Assembly: GCA_902729315.2 (NCBI GenBank)
Contig: LR746265.1
Span: forward strand, 4,010,892-4,074,891
Origin: Spirodela intermedia
Taxonomy: Eukaryota; Streptophyta; Magnoliopsida; Alismatales; Araceae
Direction: 5' to 3'
Length of the DNA stretch: 64,000 nucleotides
Of this stretch, positions 1-10,702 are shown one piece after another; positions within the stretch are counted from its first letter, which is position 1; each line of letters begins with the position of its first letter. The position numbers and the translations under genes were made by a program. The notes under the pieces are model-generated. The model worked only from the letters and a program-made list of their open reading frames with translations. It was not told where the DNA came from and made no database searches.

Positions 1-828
1 TATTTTCTTTGGAGATTCCGCTTGAGATCCCTAGGATTCTTGATATTTAGAGACAAACCTCTAGTATACAAATTTCCCTTTACCAAGTTTAAATTATCAA
101 AAGTATATGTTATAGAAAAGGAGGAAAAGGACAATATGCTATGGAAAGGGAGGTTCTGATTGGATAGTCACGTACTCCCATTGGTAGCTTGATATCATTT
201 AGCAATAATGGTAATACTGAGATCCACTCCATTCACAACTACAATCCTGTCCACCTATGAGAGGCTTACAATATTTTGATTCTACCACCAGCCACTGTTT
301 ATCTGATGACTGCATTAACAGATCACGTTCCAAAGAAAAACACCTATTAAATTACGAAAATCATTCATTGGAGAGGGCTAGAGCAAGAAGAGGAGCACCT
401 CACTGGTACAATCACTTTGAATATCATCTCATAAAATGATAGCCAACCAAGTTAAGTAAAATGGGCAATGTGTAAGGACGTAAGGCGGAAAAGTGGGAAT
501 ATTACCCTAATACGAGTTCAAAACTAGGAATCTCAGCGGAGATATCACTTAGAATATTAAGGCATCTAAGGAATAGAAAATGGGCCATTCATAAGAACCT
601 AGAATCCAAAACTGAGACATGCATATTGGATGCTTGAGATGATGGCAAGGAATTCGTTGGTCATTAATAAATATGCATAGCAAAGAAGTAAGGCATAGTA
701 CTTAAGAGAAATCCCCCAAGCAAATTACATGAGTCATGTGAGGAATCCACGATGCATATGAAGATATGTTCATTAATCTTAGTGCGAATCCATGGAGCAT
801 ATGACGATGTAATATCCTTACTATTTAC

Positions 829-1659
829 TGCAACCTCCTCGTCACTTCCATCGTCAACCTCATCAGCAAAGGACAAACGTGAGGTCCCCTTCACCCTCCG
901 TTTTTTCCTCTTCTGCAAATGAAGCTCCTCCTCTCTGCATTGGCATCACCATGTCACGTCTTGTGCAACAGAAAATCTCTTTGGAAAACAAGTGAACGAG
1001 AAAGCAAAGTGCTATATATATATATATATTTCTCCCACTCTTGCTGCAGTTTCTGAAGCTTCTCCTTCTCCTCCTCTTCAATCTTGTTTCTTATGTTGAC
1101 CCTCTACCATGCAAACAGGTAAAGATAGACGTGAGAAAAGACAGCAGACAGACGTAAAATGAGAAGATTCAAGTGAATCCCGCCTACCTTCTCCACGTAC
1201 TCCTCCCGAGTAACGAGTCCCACAGTTTCCTTCTTGAAAGCGGTCTCTAAAACCTGAAAGCAATGGTAATAAACACAAAATTCCCATTCACACATCGTGT
1301 AAAACAATAACGAGCTCAATAACCGATCTGTACCGCGACAATGCCACAGTCCCATTCAGAAATGAAAGCGAAAACAAGTTGTTGTGAGAGGGATCGAGCA
1401 AGACGAGAGCTGTATAATCACGCGATACCCTAAAAAGGGCTGATAGGAAAGCGAGAAATTCAGACTAAGAAAGGCTACGTATAATAACCTCGGAAGTGCC
1501 AGAGCCAAACTGTAGGAGCCCAGTCTGGCCTCCTACGGAGGCCGTCTTGTTCTTCAGCTCCTGTATCTTCCTGCGCTCCACCTCCCTCTGTTTCTCCAGC
1601 CGCCGTATCCTCACGGCGTCCTGGGCAGTCCCCACGTATCCATCCCCCATGCCCGCCAT
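829..1659 (-). CDS. XCT: XAP5 CIRCADIAN TIMEKEEPER (XCT), 5' exons only
   Basis: Four coding exons of an XAP5-family nuclear protein, read leftward: 1489-1659, 1188-1253, 1039-1103 and about 829-934. The start MAGMGDGYVGTAQDAVRIRR is the family's signature N-terminus. It is followed by a basic coiled stretch (LEKQREVERRKIQELKNK), LLQFGSGTSE, then VLETAFKKETVGLVTREEYV, a Glu/Lys-rich coil (IEEEEKEKLQKLQQE) and QKRKKRRVKG with LSFADEVDDGSDEE. Junction phases agree: 0, 0, and a GA|A codon split between exons 3 and 4. The XAP5 core domain (ITYSYWDGTGHRR region in homologues) is not in 1-828, so the remaining exons lie beyond the left edge. In Arabidopsis XCT acts in clock timing, light and sugar responses, and small-RNA and splicing control. 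The 3' end of exon 4 is uncertain (829 or 835). Family assignment is firm. Confidence 0.88.
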
Positions 1660-2603
1660 GGCCGCCGGAACCCTTTCTCCTCAGCTACTCTCCCGTCTTT
1701 CTTCCGTCCCCGGCCGCTTGATCCGCAAAGGATTAATAAGACCCCCCCTGCTCGAGATTCGGAGAGAGGAACAGAGCTTCTCCTTCCCGTCACCTGTAAA
1801 CAACTTCGAACCTGAGGAACCCGTCGTCGCCGGAAATCCAGTAATCTACCCTGCCTGCAACATAAAAAGCCACCTCCGCTGCCCCATCCCGCTCCCACCG
1901 TCGTCAATCCGTTTAACCCCCCTTCGCTTCGATAGCCCACTTAGGCCCCCACTATCCTTCCACACGCGAATCGGGCCGAAACCGCTATTCAGCCCAATCT
2001 ACCCCAGCTAGTTCTAAGTGGGCACAAAAACTAAAGGGGGAAAGGCTCATCGATAGCTACTCTTCAGACTGGTTCATGCAACGTAGCGCCAGCTTTTTCC
2101 CGAGAGTTAAGGATTCCAGAACCTCTTCAGAGAGAGACAGAGAGAGAGAGGAAGGGAGTAATTACTTCGACGTTAACACAGATTACTCAGGGAAAGATGT
2201 CTCATCCAACAATATTTATACGACTGGTGTAGAGCACGGACAAGCTAACAGGCCGCAGCGTACCCTCTTTTCCGCTGTTCTCTATGCCATTAATCAACGC
2301 GGTAGACATCGCTCCAATAGCTCAAGAAAGCAGCCCGTCGAGAAGTTTCTTCGGCACAGAGCTTAGTCAGCTATCATTTATTATTTCTCTCAAGAATGAA
2401 AAAAATAGGGCCGAGATCACCTAACCACGTGATCGGATCCTCTCCACCGATCGCTCTTGGACTGGGCAGAAGGGCAGGGCTGGCAATAAACATGAATTAT
2501 TGGCCTGCGGCAAACTATGATACAGAGTTATAACAGCTGGGTACAAAGACGGCGTCTTTGTGGCGGTCGAGGCCGGTCAGGGGGCACGGCTGTAAATTCG
2601 CGA
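1660..2603. promoter_or_regulatory. XCT upstream region and BBR 3' flank
   Basis: This spacer separates the XCT start from the BBR stop; both genes read leftward. Between about 1940 and 2005 there are several GGGCC/GGCCC/AGCCCA cores (for example near 1946, 1972 and 1991). These resemble plant 'site II' TGGGCY elements, common in promoters of housekeeping and translation genes. I assign them to XCT by position only. A short GA repeat lies near 2133-2150. The part from about 2100 to 2600 shows no gene and probably includes the BBR 3' UTR. The open frames here have no recognisable content. Confidence 0.4.
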
Positions 2604-4238
2604 TCATTCCGGCGCATTTTCTGATGTGGAAACTTCAGCACTGCAGATTGGGCATACCTGCATGGGCACAAGTGTTTTACTGCAAAAGGAAGAACACGAC
2701 CATTTACTAGACACAAGAGCTTCAGCGGAGATTCTTAGGCGATTCATCAATTCGCCAACGGTTCATGAATATGCGAATAAAAAAACATTCCAGTAGCTTA
2801 CAACGGAAAGATTGAAGGTAAAGCCCTTTTTTGAATCCTCTAAAATCTTGTAACACCAGTTTGATACTTTAGTGCTTCAACAGTACAAAAAAAAGTAACC
2901 GAAACTACTGAATATCTGATTAAGAAAGACTTATGATAGACTTGTGGCATAAGATAGTAATGCAGTACCGCTCCCTGTGTGGATAATATGCAGCAGCATA
3001 GCTATACATGCGAAATGGTGTACCGTGGAATTTATCTATATATCCATCCATCCGATGATTAAAAACAAATCAGAGAGGGATGGAGAGGCTGCAGTGTGTC
3101 ATTTAAGTGTGCTTCAACATTGCTTTGTACGCATCTAGGCTCAAGTTATGGGATCAGCTTGTCAGTCTGCTATGTACGCCAACTAAGATCTCAGCGAAAC
3201 GCAGTGATAATGGTGATGTCAACTAGCACTAGTCCATAGCCTACTAAAAGTCAACAAATCGAAGCATCCTCTGATATCTAGGTGAGTCAGCTTTTCTGAC
3301 AAGGGTAGTGACAGAATGAGGAAAATGAACACAAAAAAATAAAATAGCAGGGCATCATTCTAAAATCTGGCAAAAGCAAGAACTTCATAGGTACCTTGTT
3401 TATTTGAAGCCACTGATTAATGCACTCAGGGTGGTACAGATGTTTGCAAGAAAGGACAACTAGGGCCTCGCCGTCAGCATAGTCAAGGCGACAGATGACA
3501 CATCTGGAAATGGGTCTATAATGAGGTTCCTCGCAGTATAAAATTTATCAAACAAATGGAGGAGAGTGTTTACTCACTGTTCGTTGCTTCCTTCTTCAGA
3601 AATTTGGGCTTTGTAACTGACAGAAGGCAACGAAGCAATTGTATCAGCAGTGAGACCCCTGTTCTCAGTTCCCACAGCTTCACCCAAGGCAATAAGTTCC
3701 TAAAATGACAAAACAACGTCAACATATATAGAAGAAGAAGTGTTGAATCCAGGCATCAAATATGCTAAGATGGATTAAATACCTCATATGACAATTCATC
3801 TGGATCAACCTCCAACCATGTATCCTAAAGAAAAAAAGAGAAAATTCATTTAGGTCACCAGAAAACTTCAGTTAAATGGCTTTCACTGATCACAATTAAA
3901 TTCGATTATCAAATCTTCCAGATTTGACGAGAACAATAGTTAATGCATTCTAGTACTAGCGGTTGCAACAGTAAGATATTTGCTAGGGGTGCTCAGCACA
4001 GCTGTTTCATGTTCCATAAGTGGATTAGTTCCCAGAGCATTGGATCACTGTTGGAGGGAAGAGAGAGACAGAGACAGAGAGAGAGAGAGAGAGAGAAAAG
4101 CATACGATACACAAATGTTTCTCTTCTTGAAAAGCATATCATAAAAGGTAAACAAGAATTTCACGAGTTCATGTCAAGGGGTAAAAAGGTGTGCTCCTTT
4201 CCTCTTTTTTTTCTTTTTGCACTCTCCACAATAAATCA

Positions 4239-4275
<37 letters not shown>

Positions 4276-7200
4276 CCAAGCAATCTCGTCCATTGGCTTC
4301 CACGATCATTGCACCCAGTTCACAGGTGCAGGCAAGCCACCAAATACTAAATTGAGGCGCCTTGACATAATGAGCAGGTTTTGTAACTTAAAACGATATC
4401 AATCAACATTTCAAAGAGTTAAGTTTATTTTCCTTGTCATATGCAGTAGCCTGGTTAGAGGAAACAAAGGACATTTCAAGTCATGTATAGTTTAAAAACA
4501 ATGCCCAGAACAAAAAAAGCATACTTAGCTTTCAGTTGTTTAATATAATTCAGCGAACATTTATGAAATTTAAATGGATGCTCGGCCATTGTTTGTTTGG
4601 AGACACGACTAACATGGAGACATATATGTTAAAGACTACGAAAAGCAAGTTTTGGATTCTCTAGGACGCGAACAGCATATTTTCATCCAGGTCGAACTAA
4701 CTTAAATTGATTATTCTGTAATATGAATGAATAAATGTGTTCATATGTGTATCTTCATCATACACACGGGATCCTTGTTACAAGGAAAATAATTAAGATG
4801 AGTGATCTTGGGAAGAAATACCCTAATACTGCAAGGAAACAAGATAGAGAGAGATAACGAAACGATCAAAGTTGCAAATGTGAGTGAATATGAACAAATC
4901 GATAAACCTCACACGCTTGGCAACAACACAAAACGATTAATTTTTCATGAGTCACAGCAATCCTCTGAAGTGGTCCAGAAGGTGGGGAGAGAAAAACTTG
5001 AGATAAAGAATCCAATTCCATGTAAAGAAGCCATTTTTGGTACCATTCCCACAAAGAACAGAGAAAACCATATAATGATGAACACTAAGCCAGGTGGAAG
5101 GAAAAACCATGTCCTGAGGTCAACAGCTGAAAGCCCTAAGCAGATGAAGCAATGACAGGAAAAGCCCTAGGGAGTCCAACATAAATAAGCGGACACAACT
5201 GACACATGGAAGCGACTCCCACAAATGGGCTTCCGCCGATGGATGAAGGTAGACTCCCATAAATAAGTGGAGTTTGAGGGGAGAATTATTGATGCCATAA
5301 TGGAATGGATGTACTGGAACAGGGGACAAATGAGAGAATTTGATATCAGAGTGATTGTCAAGAAGGTGAAATTCAAGATGTATCTTAACATCTCCAAGAA
5401 ATTTTCCATAAACGAAAGCATCTGGATATTAAAAACGGAAATTGGGACTCTACACAAGTTTTAAGCAGAAAGGACTACGAAATTAATTGGACCATATTTA
5501 TGGAGTCCAAGGAAGATGGCATTAGCATAGAACATAAGAAATCCTTGAATCAGGTGGATTTTCCTGGAGGTTCTGCCAGTGGCATTGAGAGCCTCCCAGG
5601 AAAGATTTTATGACTATATTCAAAAGGTTTAGATAGAGATCTCTAATTATCAAAGAGTTGATTTCTTATCAACTAAGGTTCATCCCCCAAAAAGTGGACA
5701 GTTAGCCCAAAGTATGAGTTTTTTTTTCTTTCGAAGTTAAATTAAAAAAATAGCAAGACGCTGATAAACACAACAATATAAATGTCGAACCATTGCATAG
5801 GCAAGGATTTGAGGAAGGAAACACTGTATGATAGGACAAGCTACGATTGTCTCAGAAGAGGAGAGTATTTCTCTCATCTTAGAGGGCTGTAGCAGTAGTA
5901 TCCGGTCTCCCTCTCGTTTGGTAGACTTATGAAAACACAGTGAATGGAATAACATCAGGCAGGAAAGAGTGAAGAACTAAAAACAACATGCTAAGAGAAT
6001 CAGCCTAATGCACGTAATGCCTGAAGAATGCATTACAAGAACTCAAATCACAAGGATAATGCTCAATCGGTTGAGATATTTTGTGCGATAAAATTCAAGC
6101 TAGAAATATTAATCATAAATCGTGGAGAATATTTTTGGATCAGCAGGCATATAATACCTAAAAAGGGGAAACGACTCTGTTTGAAAAAAAACTTGCTGCA
6201 GAGGGGGGGCAGTGTGGTCAGAACCACCAAAATGATGACACATGCTATGCAAGGCTCTGAAGCAAGGACAGCAATGATAAAAAAATGACTTTACAAGGAA
6301 TCATTAACAAAGAAAGAAATGAACAGAATCCCTGTTAGGTACGGTAACATAAGTGAGGAAAAAATCCCAATCACCTGAGAGTTCCTGCGGTGTTCTATTG
6401 TGTCTTCCGAAATCCCTGCATACACCAAGTTCACTGGACTTAAAAAACCGACAACGTTAAAATTAAACATTAAGAGTAACGCACTGACACTCATTGATCC
6501 CGGCAAGGGCCATAAACTGAACAGCCACTTCTCGCTCCTCTGCATCCTGCAGCGCTCTCGCATACGCCTCATCATCGTCGAAAGCAGATGGGTTCATGAC
6601 AATGGAGACGTTGCGAGCACCAGATGCATCTTCGTTGTAGTCACTTTCCTCGACAGTTTCATGGTCCAATGAGTAATTATCATCCTCTTCTTCACAGTTT
6701 CATGGTCCAATGAGTAATTATCATCCTCTTCTTCATCCGCGTAATGAAGCTCGTATTCGCTCCCAGACTCAGAGTCCACAAAGTCACTGGCAACACCACC
6801 CACTCCTCCCATTGTTAGCATCATGTAAGCCCTTTCCTGTGTTCCCGCCGCGATACTCCAACATCAGTATGGCAGAAAAGAAATGATCCAAGACCGCAAA
6901 ATACGAACAAGCTAGAAAACCCTAACCTGCTCCTGTAGCCTCCTGGCGAGCGCAAGGTCCGCCTCGACTTGGCTCAGGCTGGTAAACGGCCTTCTCGAAA
7001 CGCGTAGATGAGGATCGGGTTCCAGCGCGTAATCGACTTCTTCTTCCTCCTCCTCCTCCTCCTCCGCTATTTCAGCTTCTTGTCCGTTGTCCTCTTCTCC
7101 CCTTGCCTCCACTTCCCATCGATTCTCCTCCTCCTCCTCTTCTTCGTCATCTTCTTCTTCTACTTCGTCTTCTTCTTCTTCTTCTTCTTCTTCTTCTTCT

Positions 7201-7358
7201 TCGTCTTCTTCTTCTTCTTCTTCTTCTTCTTCTTCTTCTTCTTCTTCTGCTTCTGCTTCTGCTTCTTCTTCATGTTCTCCTCCTCCTCCTACTCCGCCGG
7301 TGGACGGCGGGCGGGGGAGTTCCACACCAGTGTTGCCGCCATTTTTGTGGTTGTCCAT
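2604..7358 (-). CDS. BBR: BIG BROTHER-related RING-H2 E3 ubiquitin ligase, frame broken by a 41-bp duplication
   Basis: Seven exons on the minus strand: 6927-7358, 6489-6836, 6375-6415, 3783-3824, 3578-3699, 3395-3503 and 2604-2657. The C-terminal RING-H2 reads CVICRLDYADGEALVVLSCK, then HLYHPECINQW and VCPICSAEVS, giving the C3H2C3 zinc ligands of the BB/BBR E3 family. Upstream are DPDELSYEELIALGEAVGTE and RGLTADTIASLPS, hallmarks of BBR (At3g19910). Exon 1 holds a long poly-Glu tract, then FTSLSQVEADLALARRLQEQ. Exon 2 continues with ERAYMMLTM and DDDEAYARALQDAEER. An exact 41-bp tandem duplication in exon 2 shifts the frame: as written, translation stops near 6594 after about 224 residues, before the RING. 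Skipping one copy gives a 368-residue protein with all exon phases consistent. It is either a true loss-of-function allele or an assembly error. The BBR family regulates organ size through ubiquitination (known for BB). The start at 7358 is the Met preceding DNHKNGG. Confidence 0.85.
4050..4096. repeat. GA-rich microsatellite
   Basis: A run of GAGAGACA units passing into pure (GA)n, inside BBR intron 3. Confidence 0.85.
4241..4274. repeat. (TA)n microsatellite
   Basis: An uninterrupted TA dinucleotide run of about 34 bases inside BBR intron 3. Confidence 0.9.
6654..6735. repeat. Exact 41-bp tandem duplication in BBR exon 2
   Basis: Copy 1 is 6654-6694 and copy 2 is 6695-6735, identical base for base. 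The unit starts CAGTTTCATGGTCC and ends CTCTTCTTCA. On the minus strand each copy codes within EEDDNYSLDHETV. As 41 is not a multiple of three, the second copy shifts the reading frame. With one copy the frame runs on through EESDYNEDASGARNVSIVM into conserved DDDEAYARALQDAEER. The segment is too short to be removed as an intron. Confidence 0.97.
7137..7272. repeat. (TTC)n microsatellite coding poly-glutamate
   Basis: TTC/CTT repeats on the plus strand read as GAA/GAG codons in BBR exon 1. The longest pure runs are about 7167-7202 and 7204-7248, broken by GTC (Asp) and TGC (Ala) variants. They code a nearly unbroken acidic tract of more than 50 residues. The plus-strand poly-Ser, poly-Leu and poly-Phe open frames are artefacts of this repeat. 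Confidence 0.95.
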
Positions 7359-7876
7359 GAAAATTCGAGGAGGGGGGAGAAGGAACGGAATGAAGAAGAG
7401 CTGTTGCAGGAAGCGGAGAACCTGGAGGGCGCGGTCGGAGAGATGGAGGCAGAGGGAGAGAGGCGACATGCGCCAAGAAGAGAGAGGGGAGAGGGGAGAA
7501 ACGGGGGCAGAGCTTTTCATGAAGATGAAAAACAACTGAAGAAAACAAATGCCCCCCTCCCTGGAATGATCGGGAGAAGAAGAAGGGACCTCAATATCTG
7601 GCACATCTGAGGAAATAAATTCCCTCTAAAAGTTTGTTACGGCCGATGCCTTTCTTCACCCGGAGTGAACCCGTCGTCAGGGCAAACAACCTTCCGAGAT
7701 TCCCAAACGGGCCATCTCATCAGCGAGCCCATGGGCCTGACATTGTGGGCCCCTACTTATGGGCTGATATGTGCGTGTCAGACGAGTGGTTTATTTGTAT
7801 ATGATTAATGATTCAGGGGTAACTGCACTAACTGACCTTTTTAAGGGGGTAATTATCAAAACCTAAACAAATCAGC
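7359..7876. promoter_or_regulatory. Divergent promoter between BBR and the PPR gene, with clustered site II motifs
   Basis: About 520 bp separate two start codons pointing apart. Between 7708 and 7766 there is a cluster of TGGGCC/GGCCCA/GGGCC cores: CGGGCCAT, AGCCCATGGGCCTG, GTGGGCCCC and ATGGGCTG. Site II (TGGGCY) elements bind TCP factors and are frequent upstream of plant genes for organelle proteins, which fits the PPR gene. No clear TATA box is seen on either side. Function is inferred from the motifs only. Confidence 0.55.
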
Positions 7877-10702
7877 ATGCGGGGTTTTTCAACTTTGTCT
7901 TCCTCTTCGTCTCCGGGGGCTCGCCGTCTGCTGGCACGAAGTCAGAACGGAAGGCCGGCGAGGAATCTCGCCGGAGAGATCGATGCGGCAGAGATGAGGG
8001 GATCGACCTCCTCCACCAAGCACCGAATCTCCGCCGCCGGGCTACGCGGAACCCTCGCCTCGAGCTCGTCGGCAGCAATCTTGGTGAATCCTCACAACGG
8101 AGAGTCGTCGGCTCAGGCTCAGACGCCCTCGAGCTCAGATCCGACGATTCAGGTCTTCTCGATCTTGTCCCGGCCAGGCTGGAACAAGAACTCCGCCTTG
8201 AAGAATTTGGCTCCTTCCTTAACGCCTTCCCATGTCTCGAAGCTCATGAAACAGCCCCTCGATCCCAAGACTGCGCTGAATTTCTTCGACTGGATTGCAC
8301 GGAGGCCTGGATACCGGCACACCATCAAGTCCTACGCCTCCCTCCTCCAAACACTCGTCAAGTCCAGATTTCTTGGTCCGGCGGAGAATATCAGGATCTC
8401 CATGATAAAGTCTTGCTCATCGGCAGAGGAAGTGGCCTCTGCGCTCAATGTCATTTGTGGCGTGAATCGAAATCAAGGTGCCAGTGTCAGTGATGGTGAG
8501 AAATTCAGATTAACACTTCGGTGTTACAATTTGCTACTGATGGCCCTGGCAAAGTTCAGAATGCTGGAAGAGATGAGGAGATTGTATATGCAGATTCTGG
8601 AGGATAAGATTTTGCCAAACATTTATACTTACAACACCATGATCAACGTATATTGCAAGGAAGGGAACCTTACTGAGGCAAAGTTGTACTTGAGTTACAT
8701 TTTGCAGTCTGGGCTGAAGCCAGACACATTTACATACACCTCCCTCATTCTGGGCCACTGCAGGAACGGCGATTTAGATGGGGCCTGCCAAATTTTTACC
8801 GCAATGCCTCAGAAGGGGTGTCGTAGAAATGAAGTTTCATACAATGTTCTAATCCACGGGCTCTGCGAGGGGAATAGAATAGAGGAGGCTTTCCTTCTGT
8901 TCTCAAGGATGGAAGAAGAAGGCTGTGTGCCAACTGTCCGCACGTATACTGTACTAATATCCTCTCTCTGTATGTCTGGGAAGATTGCGAATGCGTTCTC
9001 CTTGTTTCATAAAATGAAAGAGAAGGGTTGCGCACCGAATGTTCACACGTACACTGTGTTGATTGACGGGCTTTGCAAAGAGGGCAGGCTCGAAGAAGCA
9101 AAGTCCATGTTGAATGAGATGTCTGCGGCAGGGTTAGTCCCCACAGTCATTACCTACAATGCTTTGATCGATGGGTATTGTAAAGAGGGAAAAGTCGACG
9201 CTGCCTTTGGCTTCATGGAAATGATGGAATCAACCGGATGTAAGCCTAATACAAGGACCTATAATGAGCTGATCTGTGGCCTTTGCAAGGTGAGAAAGGT
9301 GCACAAGGCAATGAGTTTGTTGAGTCAGATGCTTGAGGGTGGCCTTTCTCCTAGTCTCATCACATATAACTCACTGATCCATGGTATGTGCAGGGAAGGG
9401 CAGATTGATGGCGCCTTTAGGCTAATTGATCTGATGATTGAGGCTAGTTTGGTACCTGACGCGTGGACTTATTCTACATTAATAGACTCTCTTTGCAAAC
9501 TTGGTAGGATGGAGGAAGCTTACTTTCTCTTTGATTCAGTAGCCAAGAAAGGTATCAAGGCAAATGAGGTCATATATACTGCATTAATCAATGGAGAGTG
9601 CAAAGCAGGAAGAATTGACACTGCTTGTTCATTGCTTGAGAAAATGATTTCAGAGGGTTGTGTGCCCAATTCGTGCACATACAATGCGTGTATTGATGCC
9701 TTGTCAAAAGAAATGAAAACCCAGGAAGCTATGTCACTTTGGAATGAGATGGTGGCACAAGGAGTGCAACCTGATGTTGTCACTTGTACAATACTTATGG
9801 CTGGTTTGTTGAAGAAAGGTGACATCGAAGATGCTAAGAGGATATGGGACCAAATGCTTTTGTTGGGTTGTAAGGCTGACACATTCACCTATACTATTTT
9901 TATTCGTGCATATTACAAAGAAGGAAAGTTGGATGACGTCGAAAATTTGATTTCAGAAATGGAGAAAGAAGGTGTTCATCCAGACACAGTGATGTATAAT
10001 ACTTTGATAGATGGTTGTGGAAATGTAGGAATGATGGATCAGGCTTTTTGTTTCCTCAAGCGCATGATGGATTCACAGTATGAGCCCAACCGGCAGACAT
10101 ATGGTATCCTAGTCAAGCACATGTTTGGTTTGAAGCAAAGTGATGGAAATGGTGTTGATGGCATTGACATGTGGAAGTTTCTGCCCATAGAGACCGCACT
10201 GGAGTTGTTGGACCAGATGGCTGGACATGGGTGCATCCCTGGTGTTGGCACCTACAGCGCTCTCATAAAAGGATTTTGTAAAGAACAACGGGTGGAAGAA
10301 GCAAAAATGTTACTCCACCGTATGCAAGAGAAGGGAGTATCCCCCAATGAAGATATTTACAATGGTCTCATAAAATGTTGCTGTGAAGAAAAGTTATTTA
10401 TACAGGCTCTGGGTTTTATGGATGTAATGACTAAATGTGGTTATCAACCACATTTAGAATCATTCAAGTTACTTGTTTCTGGCCTTTGTGATGAAGGGAA
10501 CGTTGAACAGGCCAAATTAGTTTTTGTTAGTTCACTTGGTTGTGGGTATAATTCTGATAGCATTGCATGGGAGATCCTCATTGATGGGTTACTTAAAAGG
10601 GGTCATGTTGACTGGTGTTCTGAGATGTTATCAATTATGGAGAAAATGCAATTCAAGCCTAGTAGTCCTACGTATTCTATGTTGATCAAAGGAATCTCTT
10701 GA
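7877..10702 (+). CDS. P-class pentatricopeptide repeat protein, At5g65560-like
   Basis: A single uninterrupted 941-codon frame. The first ~90 residues are Ser/Arg/Ala-rich, as in an organelle transit peptide. A family-specific region follows (FSILSRPGWNKNSALKNLAP, HVSKLMKQPLDPKTALNFFD) that matches At5g65560 as I remember it. From about residue 215 to the end there are roughly twenty tandem 35-residue PPR motifs of the type TYNALIDGYCKEGKVDAAF. Motif spacing is regular except for an insertion near residues 740-775 (SDGNGVDGIDMWKF), also present in the Arabidopsis protein. There are no E, E+ or DYW extensions, so it should bind organelle RNA rather than edit it itself. Absence of introns is normal for PPR genes. 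Mitochondrial or plastid location cannot be decided by eye. Confidence 0.9.
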   Translation: MRGFSTLSSSSSPGARRLLARSQNGRPARNLAGEIDAAEMRGSTSSTKHRISAAGLRGTLASSSSAAILVNPHNGESSAQAQTPSSSDPTIQVFSILSRPGWNKNSALKNLAPSLTPSHVSKLMKQPLDPKTALNFFDWIARRPGYRHTIKSYASLLQTLVKSRFLGPAENIRISMIKSCSSAEEVASALNVICGVNRNQGASVSDGEKFRLTLRCYNLLLMALAKFRMLEEMRRLYMQILEDKILPNIYTYNTMINVYCKEGNLTEAKLYLSYILQSGLKPDTFTYTSLILGHCRNGDLDGACQIFTAMPQKGCRRNEVSYNVLIHGLCEGNRIEEAFLLFSRMEEEGCVPTVRTYTVLISSLCMSGKIANAFSLFHKMKEKGCAPNVHTYTVLIDGLCKEGRLEEAKSMLNEMSAAGLVPTVITYNALIDGYCKEGKVDAAFGFMEMMESTGCKPNTRTYNELICGLCKVRKVHKAMSLLSQMLEGGLSPSLITYNSLIHGMCREGQIDGAFRLIDLMIEASLVPDAWTYSTLIDSLCKLGRMEEAYFLFDSVAKKGIKANEVIYTALINGECKAGRIDTACSLLEKMISEGCVPNSCTYNACIDALSKEMKTQEAMSLWNEMVAQGVQPDVVTCTILMAGLLKKGDIEDAKRIWDQMLLLGCKADTFTYTIFIRAYYKEGKLDDVENLISEMEKEGVHPDTVMYNTLIDGCGNVGMMDQAFCFLKRMMDSQYEPNRQTYGILVKHMFGLKQSDGNGVDGIDMWKFLPIETALELLDQMAGHGCIPGVGTYSALIKGFCKEQRVEEAKMLLHRMQEKGVSPNEDIYNGLIKCCCEEKLFIQALGFMDVMTKCGYQPHLESFKLLVSGLCDEGNVEQAKLVFVSSLGCGYNSDSIAWEILIDGLLKRGHVDWCSEMLSIMEKMQFKPSSPTYSMLIKGIS

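Larger units (their letters stand above)
3825..6374 (-). other. Long intron 3 of BBR
   Basis: This 2.55-kb intron is much larger than the other BBR introns (about 75-90 bp for most). It contains a GA/GACA microsatellite, a TA microsatellite and AT-rich sequence. I saw no convincing coding segment. The open frames at 4802-5155 and 6028-6288 have no recognisable domains. Confidence 0.6.

Noticed and set aside
1-828. Further XCT exons at the left edge
   Set aside because: The expected XAP5 core motifs were looked for on the minus strand and not found; treated as intron.
7008-7610. Plus-strand open frames rich in Phe, Ser or Leu
   Set aside because: They are the other-strand translations of the TTC microsatellite that codes poly-Glu in BBR.
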